64,000 nucleotides of DNA from G963667675 sp963667675 (GTDB taxonomy: Bacteria > Chloroflexota > Dehalococcoidia > Lucifugimonadales > UBA3495), in NCBI GenBank assembly GCA_963667675.1, contig OY763929.1:1612001-1676000 (forward strand). Direction: 5' to 3'. Under the pieces are notes generated by a model. That model was given only the letters and a program-made list of their open reading frames with translations. It was not told the DNA's origin and made no database searches. Positions 1-8,405 of the stretch are shown here, piece after piece. Each line of letters begins with the position of its first letter. Position 1 is the first letter of the stretch. The position numbers and the translations under genes were made by a program.

Positions 1-43
1 GGGCACGCCCTTAGCCTTCCGTCCGCCGGGTTGGCGGGTTCAT

Positions 44-69
44 GGTTCGACAAGCTCAGCACGAACGGG
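44..69 (+). repeat. dispersed repeat, class A
   Basis: A GGTTCGACAAGCTCA-type element ending in ACGAACGGG. The same element recurs at 33553, 33673, 34625 and 37426, and as a GGGTGAACGG-ended variant at 45885, 45980 and 55010. The rest of 1-446 holds no gene I can support. The frames there show no recognisable protein, and the only clear start-and-motif combination is the phosphatase at 447. Confidence 0.7.
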
Positions 70-446
70 AAGCGCGGTTGGAGGCGTTCTCCATCCAGTT
101 GCAAGTCAACCTTACCCTGACGCGGCTCGTTATTGATAGCATCGCGGCCGGTAAATAACTTTCTCCTTCGAGACCAATGGCAAGGTCAATCGCTATTGGT
201 CGTGAAGTCTTCCCTTCATCCGGCGGTGGGACAAGACACTCAGACTGAAAGGCTTCGCACCGTAGAGTAAAGCTGACCGGGAGCACCTACTGACATCAAG
301 CGAGGATCCCATGACTGACTGCGACATCGCCCTCATGGCTCACCTGCTGAGGCGAGCCACCCACCTCGCGCGCCGAGCGACTCGACGGAGCGGAGTTCGT
401 CGGCACGAATGTCATAATGCGGTAACATGAAAGCCGAGACGAATGT

Positions 447-1265
447 GTGATGCTTGAAAAAACCCATTGGCGCATTGCGGCGGCCACTGCCGCCGGGGCC
501 TCCCACGTCCGAAGCAACACTCCTAACCAAGATGCGGTGGACTATCGCTTGGTCAACGTCGGCCGCGATCAGATTGCGGTCATTGCAGTTGCCGACGGGG
601 CAGGCTCAGCCCCGCGCTCCGACGATGGTTCTCAAATTGCCGTCAAGGCCGCGGTCGCGTCCATAGTTGACCGGATTAACAGGCGGCCGGTGTCGGCTTT
701 TAGCCGGCACTTGGCCACCTCGCTGGTTCGGGACGCCATCAAGCGAGCCAAGAACGCGGTGGTGCGCCTAGGGAAGAAGCGCGACGTCCCCGCCGGGGAG
801 ATGGCCTGTACGTTGATTGTGGCCGTGGCCAGTGAACGGCTGGCGACGGCAGCGCAGGTTGGAGACGGAGCGGTCATAGCTTTCAATGTTGAAGGCGGCG
901 ACGCCCGGACCTTGTGCGCCGCCCACAGCGGCGAGTATGCCAACGAGACCACCTTTATCACGTCGCGCACCCGCCCCCACTTGGCCGCCTCCGTGGGCCA
1001 CATTCCCGGCCGCGATTACGACGCCCTGGGCCTGATTACCGATGGCTTGGAGAACCTGTCCCTCAATATGCCGGAGCGAGAAGCGTTCATGGGCTTTTGG
1101 AATCCAATGCTCCACGACTTGGCCCATACCGACGAGCCGGAAGCCGTTCCCGGTCGGCTTCATTCCTTTATCAGCAGCGAGCGGGTGCAGTCCCGCACTT
1201 CCGACGACGTGACCATCGCCATAGCTGCTCTCAGTAGCCGAAAGGCAGCGGAGGGCCGGCCATGA
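447..1265 (+). CDS. PP2C-family serine/threonine phosphatase (YegK/PphC-like)
   Basis: Removes phosphate from Ser/Thr of protein partners using two metal ions. The PP2C metal-site motifs are all visible: NQD at residues 27-29, ADGAG at 49-53, a GDGAVI strand near 138, TDGLE near 193 and SDDVTIAI near the C-terminus. At 272 residues it is a bare catalytic domain with no membrane segment. The frame opens with GTG at 447 followed directly by ATG at 450; either may be used. Its stop overlaps the start of the next gene (ATGA at 1262-1265), so the two are probably translationally coupled. Together with the vWA genes and the kinase downstream it matches the phosphatase-vWA-kinase triad known as TerY-P or YegKLI. 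The substrate is unknown but is plausibly the vWA proteins or the kinase. Confidence 0.85.
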   Translation: MMLEKTHWRIAAATAAGASHVRSNTPNQDAVDYRLVNVGRDQIAVIAVADGAGSAPRSDDGSQIAVKAAVASIVDRINRRPVSAFSRHLATSLVRDAIKRAKNAVVRLGKKRDVPAGEMACTLIVAVASERLATAAQVGDGAVIAFNVEGGDARTLCAAHSGEYANETTFITSRTRPHLAASVGHIPGRDYDALGLITDGLENLSLNMPEREAFMGFWNPMLHDLAHTDEPEAVPGRLHSFISSERVQSRTSDDVTIAIAALSSRKAAEGRP

Positions 1266-2158
1266 ACATTAGGGATAGTGTGGGCGTGTACGACCAGGCG
1301 GAATTTGCCACCAACCCGGAGGCAAGGTGTTCCATAGTGCTGATTCTGGACGTTTCCGGCTCCATGGAGGGTCTCAAGATTCAGACCGTGAACGAGGCCC
1401 TAGTCAAGTTCGGCGACATCATCCGGGAGGACTCGGTTACCGCCCTGCGGGCCGATGTGGCGGTCATCGAGTTTGACGACGAGGCCCGGGTTGTCGTGGA
1501 CTTCACCAATGGAAAGGATTTTGAGGCGCCGGTACTGTCCATAAAAGGCGGCACCAACTACTCCAAGGCCGTCAATCTGGCCTTGGACCTCATCGAGGCT
1601 CGCAAGCAGAGCTACCGGGACAGCGGCATTGCCTACTATCGAAGCCTGGCTTACTTCCTCACCGACGGCATCCCGGTAGATGACGCCCCCGCCGATTTGG
1701 CCCGGACAGCCCGTCGCCTGACCGCGGTGGAAGAGAATAGAGGGATCGCTTTCTTCTCTTTCCTAATCAGCGGCCTCGATACCAGCCCCGAATTCTTGAT
1801 CGACGGCGATAAGGTCAAAGAACTCTTCAGACTGGTCGGCGTCAGTCAAGAGGCCCTTGATGAGGCGGGCGCCTTTGGAGACGGCAGCGAAGGAACGACC
1901 GGCCTCGATTTACAAGTGATAGCCAAACTGGCCGGCGCCAGCGTACCGGAGCTTATGGAACGGTGCGTTGCGGCAGGAGTCATGCGCACCCCGGTGGGGG
2001 AGCTCACCAAGCTGGCGCCCCGCTCACCGGTGGAACTGACCAACATGGAGCAGTTGGACGGCTCCATACAGTGGCTGTCCCGTTCGGTGGCCGCCGTGTC
2101 CCAGTCCCAGCCGGGCGACAGGATTCAACTTCCGAAGCCCGATTACCTGCAATTCTAG
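1262..2158 (+). CDS. vWA domain protein, TerY/YegL-like (copy 1, with insertion)
   Basis: Von Willebrand factor A protein of 298 residues. The MIDAS metal site is intact: DVSGS at 30-34, the GGTNYS threonine, and TDG. Such proteins act as metal-dependent interaction modules for the phosphatase and kinase encoded beside them. It overlaps the phosphatase gene by 4 bp. Residues 1-139 and the last ~45 residues are nearly identical, also at DNA level, to the following gene. The middle (about residues 140-250) is longer and different. It carries an extra acidic and helical stretch between the last vWA strand and the conserved LTNMEQLDGSIQWLS segment. The short form (copy 2) has the usual TerY layout, so this copy is the altered one. 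Confidence 0.85.
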   Translation: MNIRDSVGVYDQAEFATNPEARCSIVLILDVSGSMEGLKIQTVNEALVKFGDIIREDSVTALRADVAVIEFDDEARVVVDFTNGKDFEAPVLSIKGGTNYSKAVNLALDLIEARKQSYRDSGIAYYRSLAYFLTDGIPVDDAPADLARTARRLTAVEENRGIAFFSFLISGLDTSPEFLIDGDKVKELFRLVGVSQEALDEAGAFGDGSEGTTGLDLQVIAKLAGASVPELMERCVAAGVMRTPVGELTKLAPRSPVELTNMEQLDGSIQWLSRSVAAVSQSQPGDRIQLPKPDYLQF

Positions 2159-2216
2159 GGCAATAGTCGGCGACGCAGCCGTCAACATCTGCAATTCGTA
2201 AGGAGGTCGGCAGGCA

Positions 2217-2912
2217 ATGAGTGCTCAAGATTCGACAGGCGTGTATGACCAGGCGGAATTTGCCGCCAACCCCGAGGCAAGGTGTTCCATAGTGCTGATT
2301 CTGGACGTTTCCGGCTCTATGGAGGGCCTCAAAATTCAGACTGTGAACGAGGCCCTAGTCAAGTTCGGCGACATCATCCGGGAGGACTCGGTTACCGCCC
2401 TGCGGGCCGATGTGGCGGTCATCGAGTTTGACGACGAGGCCCGGGTTGTCGTGGACTTCACCAATGGAAAGGATTTTGAGGCGCCGGTACTGTCCATAAA
2501 AGGCGGCACCAACTACTCCAAGGCCGTCAATCTGGCTCTGGACCTCATCGAGGCCCGCAAGCAGAGCTACCGGGACGGCGGCATTGCCTACTATCGGAGC
2601 CTAGCTTACTTCCTTACCGACGGCTTCCCGGAACATGACAATGAAGCTGATTTGACCCAGGCCGCATCTCGGGTTGCCGAGATGGAGGCTAACGGCGGTG
2701 TTGCCTTCTTCTGTTTCGGCATCAGTTCGCCGGACCTGCCGGCCGATATGGCGGAACTGGCCAAGCTGTCTCCCCGGGAGGCCAAGGAACTGACCAACAT
2801 GGAGCAGTTGGACGGCTCCATACAGTGGCTTTCCCGCTCGGTGGCCGCCGTGTCCCAGTCCCAGCCGGGCGACAGGATTCGGTTGCCGGAACCCGATTAC
2901 CTGGACTTCTAG
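2217..2912 (+). CDS. vWA domain protein, TerY/YegL-like (copy 2)
   Basis: The 231-residue paralogue of the preceding gene, with the same intact MIDAS motif (DVSGS, GGTNYS, TDG) and the same C-terminus. Its central part is compact (ISSPDLPADMAELAKLS), as in ordinary TerY-like proteins. A near-perfect Shine-Dalgarno (TAAGGAGGT) lies about 10 bases before ATG 2217, so it is likely translated independently of copy 1. Retention of both copies between the phosphatase and kinase suggests two alternative adaptors for the same enzymes. That is inference. The 186 bp after this gene contain nothing I recognise. Confidence 0.85.
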   Translation: MSAQDSTGVYDQAEFAANPEARCSIVLILDVSGSMEGLKIQTVNEALVKFGDIIREDSVTALRADVAVIEFDDEARVVVDFTNGKDFEAPVLSIKGGTNYSKAVNLALDLIEARKQSYRDGGIAYYRSLAYFLTDGFPEHDNEADLTQAASRVAEMEANGGVAFFCFGISSPDLPADMAELAKLSPREAKELTNMEQLDGSIQWLSRSVAAVSQSQPGDRIRLPEPDYLDF

Positions 2913-3098
2913 TGGGCTATCTATGGGTAAGCACGTCAAAGACGTTATCCCCCCAGGACGTGTGGGACCAGGGATGACGCCGGGGGGCGAGGAATTTCAG
3001 CATAAATACGGGGTCAATCGGAGACTGTGGTTCTAGCGTCGGACCGCCTTTGGATTGGCGGTTAATTCTCCCGTTACCCTAAGTCGAGGACAGTATCC

Positions 3099-4604
3099 AT
3101 GACCTCATCGACCAATCCGCTGGCCGGACGGGACTTCCGGGACGAGACCGGCGCCGTCATCGTGCCGGGCCGCAAGCTCGGCGAAGGCGGCGAAGGCGCG
3201 GTGTACTTGGTGGAGGGTGATCCCGGCTCGGTAATGAAAGTTTGGCATCCGGGCAGAACGCCCCGAGATGCGGACGTGAAAATCCGGCACTTGGTCAACA
3301 ACCCCGTGGTTCCGGACTTGGGGGCAACGTGGCACATCACCTGGCCCCAGAGCATGATCATGGAGGATGGGGTTATCGTCGGTTACACCATGTCCATCCT
3401 CAACCCCGACGAATTCTGGGAGCCCATCGTAGACTACTACAACCGGCGGGCAGCCGAAAGCACCGGAGTGGCCCAGGGCCGCGACCTGCGCATCGACGAC
3501 CGGGTTCGCATGGCGCGGAACCTGGCCATGGGGTTCCGCGCCGTTCACCGCGCCGGTTACGTCATCGGCGACGTGAACGAAAAGAACGTCGAGGTCAACC
3601 GGCAGAACGACATCGCCATGGTGGACTGCGACTCTTACGGGTTCACCGACGCCGCCACCGGCCGCACCTTCTCAAACCGAATGGCGCGCCCCGAGTTCCA
3701 GTCCCCGGAGGCCCAGGGCAACTACGCCAATCGGACACAAAACCACGATCTCTTCGGCTTGGCCGTCATAATCTTTCACCTGCTCACCGGCTACCATCCC
3801 TATACTGTCACCAACCAGCCCAACTATCCGCTGCCCGGCGACCGGATCAGCGCCTGGCTGTTTCCGCCGGCCCGCGGGGGGAACGTCACCGCCCCCGACC
3901 AGTACAACGAAGCCTGGGACTCGCTGACCGACCAGCAGAAGGAACTGTTCCTGCGCTGTTTCGACAAGACCTGCGAAGGCCAGCCGCGTCCCGCACCCGA
4001 AGAGTGGGTGGAAGCCCTGATGGAAATGCCGGACAGGCCAACTCCGGCACCAACCCCGGCCCCACCGCCCAGGCCTCGACCAACGCCAGCGAGACCAACG
4101 CCGCCGAGACCAACGCCAGGCCCGTCTCCAGGGCGTCGGTCCACCGTCCCCTCCCCCGACGACATCGACGACCGGCTCCATTGGGTGTTGGCGGTGGCTG
4201 GCTACGCGGCGCTGCTGCCCCTCACCTTCTTTAGCGAGTTCAGGCCCTTTTGGTGGCTGTCGCTAACCTTGGCGGCGGCACTTCTCTTCTTTCTTCCGAT
4301 TCGTAGGCTACTCCAACCTCCCATAACTTCACGGCGCTGGGTCTTGATTGTCGTAGCGCTTTTTTTCGGCGTTATTCTACTCCTGTCATTGATTGAAGCG
4401 GTCATGCGGGTCTGGCCTTGGTGGTTATGGCTGGCGGCTGCTCTGGTGATGGCGTTCGTCTTCCTGGGACCAGGAAGAAATCTGTTCCGGGGTCCCAACC
4501 CTTGGAAACGCAGAATCTCCATTGGCGCTGTTGTCCTGGGCGCCGTCTTCATATTGATCAACCTGATATTGGCGAGTTTGCGGGATGGGGGCGTCTTGTT
4601 GTAG
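3099..4604 (+). CDS. membrane-anchored protein kinase, YegI/TerY-P-like
   Basis: Atypical Ser/Thr kinase. The glycine loop is GEGGEG at 28-33 and the ATP lysine is K47 in VMKVW. The catalytic loop reads GDVNEKN near 156-162 and the metal Asp lies in VDCDSYGF near 175, where classical kinases have HRD and DFG. RPEFQSPE resembles the APE motif. After residue ~310 comes a 40-residue Pro/Thr/Arg linker, then four or five hydrophobic helices to residue 501. The kinase domain therefore faces the cytoplasm, tethered to the membrane. The HRD and DFG variants are usual for this YegI-like family. The start is ATG 3099, preceded by a weak GAGGA. It closes the phosphatase-vWA-vWA-kinase module. Confidence 0.85.
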   Translation: MTSSTNPLAGRDFRDETGAVIVPGRKLGEGGEGAVYLVEGDPGSVMKVWHPGRTPRDADVKIRHLVNNPVVPDLGATWHITWPQSMIMEDGVIVGYTMSILNPDEFWEPIVDYYNRRAAESTGVAQGRDLRIDDRVRMARNLAMGFRAVHRAGYVIGDVNEKNVEVNRQNDIAMVDCDSYGFTDAATGRTFSNRMARPEFQSPEAQGNYANRTQNHDLFGLAVIIFHLLTGYHPYTVTNQPNYPLPGDRISAWLFPPARGGNVTAPDQYNEAWDSLTDQQKELFLRCFDKTCEGQPRPAPEEWVEALMEMPDRPTPAPTPAPPPRPRPTPARPTPPRPTPGPSPGRRSTVPSPDDIDDRLHWVLAVAGYAALLPLTFFSEFRPFWWLSLTLAAALLFFLPIRRLLQPPITSRRWVLIVVALFFGVILLLSLIEAVMRVWPWWLWLAAALVMAFVFLGPGRNLFRGPNPWKRRISIGAVVLGAVFILINLILASLRDGGVLL

Positions 4605-5000
4605 CATCTCGACCAATGAGGTCGAAAGGCGGTCACGGATTCCGGCTGCCTCCGTCCGCACGATTGCACCAGCCTTAGTGGAGCAATCAGCGAGGCGGCA
4701 ACGGCCACAAACATACTGTTGCTTGGGCCGTCTCCAGGTTGCATTGAATCGGAGACCAACGTTAAGATGTCCGCCAACGGCATACAATGAGCCCTGGGCG
4801 GTGTCACCGACGAGACCATGAGTTACCTCAGAGATTTCGGTAGGAACAACCCGGCCTTCGTAAGACTTATGGCTCTAGGGTTGGATGGTATTGAAGCTGC
4901 ACCCGCTGCCGCGACATTTGTCCGTGGCTAACCCTGTGCCGTTGCCGCCCGCGGCTACGGGCCGGTTCAGCGTATTTTGAGCGACGCTCAAAGGGGGCAC
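4605..5000. other. intergenic stretch, no supported gene
   Basis: About 400 bp between the kinase and the DUF1800 gene. The only coding candidate is a 37-codon frame at 4818-4931 (starts MSYLRDFGRN). It has no ribosome site and no similarity I recognise; I do not call it a gene. No hairpin with a T-run is visible. Confidence 0.4.
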
Positions 5001-6425
5001 ATGACCAGTAACTACGTTGACCTGATAGCCCACCTGCTCCGCCGGGCCGGTTTTGGGGCCGACCGCGACGAACTGGAGGCCAGGACGGCCCAGGGCTACG
5101 ACTCTACCCTGGACGAGTTGCTGGACCCTCTCGGCCACCCCGGTATCGACGACGATCTTGTCTTCCGGTTGCACCCCGCACTCTATATTCCCAACTCCAT
5201 AGAGTCCTGTGTGCATGACTGGGTCTACCGGATGATCAACAGCCCCCGCCAACTCCAGGAGAAGATGTCCCTGTTCTGGCACACCATCCTTTGCGCCGGC
5301 CACAGCAAGATAGATGACGGGCTGGAGATGGGCGTGATGATTTCCATGTTCCGGGACCACGGTATGGGTAGTTTCAGAGACCTGCTCTACCGGCTGTCCA
5401 CCAACCCCGGCATGCTCTACTACCTGGACAACACCGAGAGCCACAAGGTCGCCGTTAACGAGAACTACGGCCGAGAGCTTCTAGAACTGTTCTCCATGGG
5501 CGTGGGTATGGACGATGAAATGAATTACACTGAAGACGACGTCAAGGCTTGCGCCAGGGCATTCACCGGCTGGAACGTCGCTCCAGCCTACCCGGTGTTC
5601 CCCCACGGGCGCAGCCAATGGCAGTTCCGCTTTGACCCGGCGGACCACGACGACGGCGAAAAGACCTTCCTGGGGGAGACGGGCCGGTGGAACGGGGACG
5701 ACATTCTGGACATCATCTGCCGCCAGCCCGCCACCGCCAGGTTCATCGCCCGGCACATGAGCAACTTCTTCGTGTCCGACGAACCGCCGGTGCCGTCATG
5801 GCGGCTGACCCCGCCGCTGCACCCGGAGTTGGTGCAGACGCTGGAGAGGACCTACTTCGAGTCCGAGTACGACATCACCGCCATGTTGCGGGTGCTGTTC
5901 ACCTCCGAAGCCTTCAAGTCGGAGTCGGTGCGCTACTCCAAGGTCAAGAGCCCAGCCGAGATGGCCATAGGGGCGCTGCGGCTGGCGGGGGAGCACCGAG
6001 AACTTAAACCGGGGCTGTTTGAGGTTTCACTGGAGCCCAAGTACATGGGCATGGACCTGATGAACCCGCCGACTGTAGAGGGATGGCATACCGGCCGGGA
6101 GTGGATAGACAGCGGCACGTTGGTGGAACGGATCAACTTCACCTCAGACCTGCTGGGCAACACCGAATTATCGGGAGTGCGGTCCATGATCGACCGCCTC
6201 AAGGCCCTGGGGCAGGCGCTGTCGCCGGAGGCCCTGGTGGACGGATGCCTGGACCTCATCGGCCCGCTACCCGTTCATGAAGAGACCCGCGAGCAACTGC
6301 TGGCCCACGCCCAACGGGGCGGCGAAGTCTGCCACGGCTCGGCCGCGGAGGATGCCGAGTTCACCCGCCGGGCCGGCGAGATGTTCCAGATGATAGCCTC
6401 CACCGCCGAATACCAGTTTGGATAG
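5001..6425 (+). CDS. DUF1800 family protein
   Basis: About 474 residues, the usual length for DUF1800. Family hallmarks seen are the N-terminal HLLRRAGFGA segment, the helical EKMSLFWHTILCAGHSK region (M..FWH), the GRELLELFSMG motif near 160-170, CARAFTGWN, and the ARFIARHMSNFFVSDEPP region. The function of DUF1800 is not established; members are often secreted or periplasmic and paired with DUF1501 proteins. No clear signal peptide is seen. The frame is open from TTG 4977, but GGGGG sits 5 bases before ATG 5001, so I take 5001 as the start. The NHL gene begins 6 bp after the stop, which implies co-translation. Confidence 0.85.
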   Translation: MTSNYVDLIAHLLRRAGFGADRDELEARTAQGYDSTLDELLDPLGHPGIDDDLVFRLHPALYIPNSIESCVHDWVYRMINSPRQLQEKMSLFWHTILCAGHSKIDDGLEMGVMISMFRDHGMGSFRDLLYRLSTNPGMLYYLDNTESHKVAVNENYGRELLELFSMGVGMDDEMNYTEDDVKACARAFTGWNVAPAYPVFPHGRSQWQFRFDPADHDDGEKTFLGETGRWNGDDILDIICRQPATARFIARHMSNFFVSDEPPVPSWRLTPPLHPELVQTLERTYFESEYDITAMLRVLFTSEAFKSESVRYSKVKSPAEMAIGALRLAGEHRELKPGLFEVSLEPKYMGMDLMNPPTVEGWHTGREWIDSGTLVERINFTSDLLGNTELSGVRSMIDRLKALGQALSPEALVDGCLDLIGPLPVHEETREQLLAHAQRGGEVCHGSAAEDAEFTRRAGEMFQMIASTAEYQFG

Positions 6426-6431
6426 GCGACG

Positions 6432-7436
6432 ATGAGCACCCACTTCTTCGGCCTGAACCAGCGGGCCATTGAATATAGTTACTCGATAGGCCGCAACGAA
6501 TTTGGCGGCGCCGGCTTTCGCAATCCCGTGGACATGGCCGTCGGCGATGACGACGTCGCCTACGTCATAAACCGCCCGCACGAGTCTCGGCCCGATGCCG
6601 TCCGCGTCACCGTCATGACCCTGGACGAAGAATTTATTTCCCAGTTTTCATCCTATGGCGACGAGGAAGGCCAATTGACCTGGGCTTCCGGCGTCGCCCT
6701 CGACCCGCAGGGAAATGTCTTCATTGCCGACCAGTGGCTGGACCGCATCAGCATTTTCGACAAGGACGGCGAGTTCCTGGACTGCTGGGGCAAGACAGGC
6801 ACAGGCGACGGTGATCTCGACCGTCCCGCGGGCCTGGTCATCAGAGACGACGGGACGCTGTTCCTCACCGACAGCCGTAACCACCGTGTCCAAGCATTCT
6901 CGTTGGATGGCCGGTTCAAAGGCAAGTTTGGCTCTCTAGGCGACGGTCATGGCCGGTTCAACCTGCCCTGGGGCATCTCTCTGGACAAAGACGGAAACGT
7001 TTTTGTAGCCGACTGGGGCAACGACCGCATCCAGCAGTTCACCACCGAAGGGGAATGGCGGGCCAGCTTCGGCCAGCCGGGAAGTAGCATCGGACAGTTC
7101 CATCGGCCCGCCTCTGTCTGCGTCGACGACGACGGGGACATATACGTTGCCGACACCGGCAACAACCGCGTCCAGGTATTGACTCCAGACGGGCGTTTCG
7201 TCACCGCCCTGGCCGGCGACCACCGCCTATCCCGGTTGGGCAAGGAGAAGCTTCTGGCGAATCCGGACCAGATTCGCCAGCGAGCCTTGGCCTTCGCCAA
7301 TGACCCCGACTACGAGCGTCACTTCAACTATCCCTGCTCCGTCAAGCTCGACCGGCAGGGTCGGCTTTGCGTCGTGGACAGCAAGCAGGGGCGCATCCAG
7401 ATTTACGCCAAGACCAAGGAACCCACATTGGTCTAG
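6432..7436 (+). CDS. NHL-repeat beta-propeller protein
   Basis: 334 residues made of about six NHL blades, each with the pattern G-x-F-x-x-P-x-G-(I/V)-x-(V/L)-D-x-x-G-(N/D)-(V/I)-(F/Y)-(V/I)-A-D. Examples are near 95 (NVFIADQWLDRI), 190 (NVFVADWGNDRI) and 240 (DIYVADTGNNRV). A propeller of this kind binds ligands, proteins or glycans, or in some families is an enzyme. No catalytic signature or signal peptide is visible. It sits 6 bp behind the DUF1800 gene and is presumably its functional partner. The last blade (residues 295-330) closes the ring with HFNYPCSVKLDRQGRLCVVD. Confidence 0.85.
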   Translation: MSTHFFGLNQRAIEYSYSIGRNEFGGAGFRNPVDMAVGDDDVAYVINRPHESRPDAVRVTVMTLDEEFISQFSSYGDEEGQLTWASGVALDPQGNVFIADQWLDRISIFDKDGEFLDCWGKTGTGDGDLDRPAGLVIRDDGTLFLTDSRNHRVQAFSLDGRFKGKFGSLGDGHGRFNLPWGISLDKDGNVFVADWGNDRIQQFTTEGEWRASFGQPGSSIGQFHRPASVCVDDDGDIYVADTGNNRVQVLTPDGRFVTALAGDHRLSRLGKEKLLANPDQIRQRALAFANDPDYERHFNYPCSVKLDRQGRLCVVDSKQGRIQIYAKTKEPTLV

Positions 7437-7438
7437 GT

Positions 7439-8353
7439 TTGTCCTGGGTCTGGATAGCACTGGCCGGGGCCGCGGTCTACGGCCTGGTCAACATTTTCGA
7501 CAAGACCGTAGTCTATCGCTACGCCACGTCGCCCCGGACATTGCCTCTCCTGGTGGGCATCGGGCAGGCCGTGGTCGGCAGCCTGGTCTTCGCCGTCGTT
7601 GGAGTCCCCGATGAAGCTGCTTGGGGACTCGTTCTCGGTGCCCTCGCCTCCGGCGCAATATTCGGCCTGGGCGTCCAGTTCTTCATGTACGTCCTCTTCG
7701 GCGAAGAGGTCTCCCGCGCCGTCCCCATAATCCAGAGCTCACCCATCTTTACGGCGCTGTTCGCCTTCTTCTTCCTGGGCGAGGACCTCGGGCCGGTAGA
7801 GTGGCTGGCCACCGTCGCTGTTGTGGCCGGAGCAATTGCGCTATCAGTACGAACCGGCTCCGCAAGTCCAGTCTCCATCCTGCGCCCGTCGTTCTTGGTC
7901 CTCATGGCGGCCAGCGCACTACAGGGGAGCTCCTACATCTTCGTCAAGGTCGCCGTGGACGAGCTTCCAGTGCTCTTTACCCATGCCCTCCGGTCCATTG
8001 CCCTCGCCGCGGTCATGCTATCGTTCAATCTCCGGCCGGCCCCGTGGAGGGATGTGGTAGGTTTCGTCCGCACCCGCAGTCCGGCCCTCCGGTTCGTCGC
8101 CTTCAACGAACTGGTGGTCGCCACCACCGGCCTGCTGTTGCTGCTATGGGCGTTGTCCCTGGGCCCCGCCGCCCTCGTCACTGCCCTCAGCGGGACCAGG
8201 GCCTTCTTCCTGGTCGTCTACAGCACCGCCCTTGCCCTGGTCTGGAAAGGCGCCTTGGGCGAAGTTACTACTCGGGGCGCGTTGGCAACCAAGATAGTGT
8301 CCACCGCCTTGATAGTCGGAGGCGCCGCCGCCATTGCCCTGAGCAGTGGCTAG
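7439..8353 (+). CDS. EamA/DMT-family transporter
   Basis: Ten hydrophobic helices in two EamA halves. The first has the typical IIQSSPIFTALFAFFFLGED segment and the second ends with a glycine/alanine-rich helix. DMT transporters export or exchange small metabolites such as amino acids; the substrate cannot be told from sequence. The frame is open from 7367, inside the NHL gene. The TTG at 7439, two bases after the NHL stop, gives a protein starting right at the first membrane helix (SWVWIALAGAAVYGLVN) and is the most economical start. No good ribosome site is visible, so translation is probably coupled to the NHL gene. Confidence 0.8.
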   Translation: MSWVWIALAGAAVYGLVNIFDKTVVYRYATSPRTLPLLVGIGQAVVGSLVFAVVGVPDEAAWGLVLGALASGAIFGLGVQFFMYVLFGEEVSRAVPIIQSSPIFTALFAFFFLGEDLGPVEWLATVAVVAGAIALSVRTGSASPVSILRPSFLVLMAASALQGSSYIFVKVAVDELPVLFTHALRSIALAAVMLSFNLRPAPWRDVVGFVRTRSPALRFVAFNELVVATTGLLLLLWALSLGPAALVTALSGTRAFFLVVYSTALALVWKGALGEVTTRGALATKIVSTALIVGGAAAIALSSG

Positions 8354-8405
8354 ACGGGCGCCCTGTAACTGGGAGTGGTGACTCCGGCCTCACCGGTAGG
8401 CGGGG

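Noticed and set aside
56..286. A 76-codon minus-strand frame at the window start
   Set aside because: No ribosome site or recognisable motif, and its end runs into a dispersed repeat.
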